Positions 62,952 through 64,000 of a DNA stretch of 64,000 nt are shown here, in pieces. The position numbers and the translations under genes were made by a program. Source of the DNA: Polaribacter sp. NJDZ03. Its GTDB lineage: Bacteria; Bacteroidota; Bacteroidia; Flavobacteriales; Flavobacteriaceae. The stretch lies in NCBI RefSeq assembly GCF_019263805.1, contig NZ_CP079195.1, forward strand, positions 623,501-687,500, written 5' to 3'. The notes beneath the pieces were generated by a model. That model saw nothing but the letters and a program-made list of their open reading frames with translations. It did no database searches and was not told where the DNA came from. Numbering within the stretch: position 1 is the stretch's first letter; every line of letters begins with the position of its first letter.

Positions 62952-63829
62952 AATTTTGGATATAGAATTTTTCTATTTTTCCCTGCATAACATTGCTGTA
63001 AAGAACTTGTTGTTCTGCTTAAAGCGACCATTAATGGGCTTTTTTTATCTTCAAAATAAACAGTTTGTGTCAATACACTTAATAAATCTAGCTTAATGGG
63101 CGTTATTAAATCGTGCTCATCATATTTGTTTATAATTTCTAAAACTTTTGCATCAATTAAAGGTCTGTAAGGTTCCATAATATCGTCTGCCAAACAAAAC
63201 GCATTGTATTTATTATGATGATGAATACCAAGCGTATTTAATAAGCCACTACCAGAAAGTGCTCTTGCAACTGCGGCTCTTAAAACTATATAACCATAAT
63301 TTAAAAATAAATTTGGGTACACGCCTACTCTTTCTCTTTTAAAATTAAAGTCGAAAATATGTTTCCAATAATAAGCTGCCGCTACTCCTTCTCTATTATC
63401 TATATCGCCACTTAAAACCTTCGTTTTATAATGATTTAAAGGCGTATTTATTTTTCCTTGTTTTTCTAAAAGTAAAGCTTGGTTTTCTATTTTATACTTT
63501 ATTATTTGCTGCCATAGTTGTTTTTTTAGTGGTTCTGTAGCATTTATTTGATGTTTAAATAATTCTTGTTGTATGTGATGATTATCTAAGTTTAAAAGCA
63601 TGCTTTGTGGCATGTGTTTATTATCACAAAAAATAACACTCACATTATTAGCCGCTAATTTAGAAAGTGCCGGAACAGAAATATAGGTCTCTTGGTTTTC
63701 TATTACAATAAAACCAATATCTTCTATGGGTACTGTTTTAATTTCTTTTTTTTCATTTTTAACTACAAGTTGCTCCAATTTTGTTGTTAAAGAATATTTA
63801 TTAGAAAAAAATAGCGTTCTTTTAATCAT
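62942..63829 (-). CDS. cas1: CRISPR-associated integrase Cas1
   Basis: 295 residues. Metal ligands Glu147 (NREGVAAAYYW), His ~205 (GIHHHNKYNAF) and Asp216 (LADDIMEPYRP). Integrates new spacers. Encoded on the strand opposite to cas9, first gene of a cas1-cas2 unit that points toward the array. Confidence 0.96.
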   Translation of the reverse strand: MIKRTLFFSNKYSLTTKLEQLVVKNEKKEIKTVPIEDIGFIVIENQETYISVPALSKLAANNVSVIFCDNKHMPQSMLLNLDNHHIQQELFKHQINATEPLKKQLWQQIIKYKIENQALLLEKQGKINTPLNHYKTKVLSGDIDNREGVAAAYYWKHIFDFNFKRERVGVYPNLFLNYGYIVLRAAVARALSGSGLLNTLGIHHHNKYNAFCLADDIMEPYRPLIDAKVLEIINKYDEHDLITPIKLDLLSVLTQTVYFEDKKSPLMVALSRTTSSLQQCYAGKNRKILYPKLWI

Positions 63830-63931
63830 AGTTTTCGTTTTATACTAGACAATATCTACCACTAAATTGTTTAAAAACAATGTTTTAACAATATAGCTTA
63901 GGTAAGAATAGTTATAAATTTTATAATTCTT

Positions 63932-63947
63932 TTACGGAAAACCGTAA
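63932..63947. promoter_or_regulatory. Perfect palindrome upstream of cas1
   Basis: TTACGG-aaaa-CCGTAA, 103 nt before the cas1 start. Matches 56476-56491 at 15 of 16 bases, and both are followed by AT-rich aaaatttta text. Possible shared operator. Confidence 0.45.
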
Positions 63948-63971
63948 CGGTATAAAATTTTACAAAAAAAA

Positions 63972-64000
63972 AGCTCAACCTATTATAGTTGAGCTTTTTT
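63972..64000. terminator. Terminator at the window end
   Basis: AGCTCAAC / GTTGAGCT stem with A- and T-runs on both sides; belongs to a gene outside the window or isolates cas1. Confidence 0.85.

Overview
The window is AT-rich DNA from a member of the Bacteroidota, most likely a marine Flavobacteriaceae (Polaribacter- or Tenacibaculum-like). Support: Bacteroidota-type promoter elements (TAnnTTTG), frequent TAATG gene overlaps, bacillithiol synthesis (BshA), a split transketolase, a MoxR/DUF4129/SpoIIM/RDD cluster, a type II-C CRISPR system with a large Cas9, and families of dispersed palindromic repeats (the 'cattgcgag...gaagcaatc' and 'cttcgactccgctcagc' types) typical of the group. The genus is inferred, not shown.

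Layout. 1-4157: a MoxR ATPase operon (MoxR, DUF4350, DUF4129, SpoIIM-like on the minus strand, RDD protein divergent). 4275-12900: an accessory island with a type I restriction system (hsdM-hsdS-hsdR, minus strand) riddled with palindromic repeats, two of which lie inside hsdS and hsdM reading frames; a GIY-YIG gene between ~240-bp direct repeats; a ParDE-type toxin-antitoxin pair; and a decayed second hsdR fragment. 12940-22218: two 5'-nucleotidase-type genes, then a probable zinc-starvation operon on the minus strand (MerC-like, FolE, alkaline phosphatase, two COG0523 metallochaperones, an ABC exporter-fold transporter with a His-rich loop, a small secreted protein) that diverges from a Fur/Zur-type regulator; two palindromes sit on the shared promoter. 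22434-33327: mostly housekeeping genes (tRNA-Tyr, TPM protein, YbbA/YbbP-like ABC genes with a GDSL esterase, PepT, acyltransferase). 33328-35301: a solitary reverse transcriptase of the unknown-group/defence kind behind a ~300-nt highly structured non-coding leader. 35352-56285: ordinary core genes (RmuC, GlyA, FahA, BshA, transketolase N-half, DnaB, amidohydrolases, cold-shock protein). 56388-63829: a type II-C CRISPR-Cas locus with two tracrRNA-like genes upstream of cas9 (plus strand), an array of 11 perfect repeats and one degenerate repeat, and cas1-cas2 on the opposite strand.

The items most worth following up are the reverse transcriptase with its structured leader, the two tandem tracrRNA candidates next to cas9, the fusion of a dead parDE module with the old end of the CRISPR array, the in-frame repeat insertions in the restriction genes, and the palindrome-controlled zinc operon.
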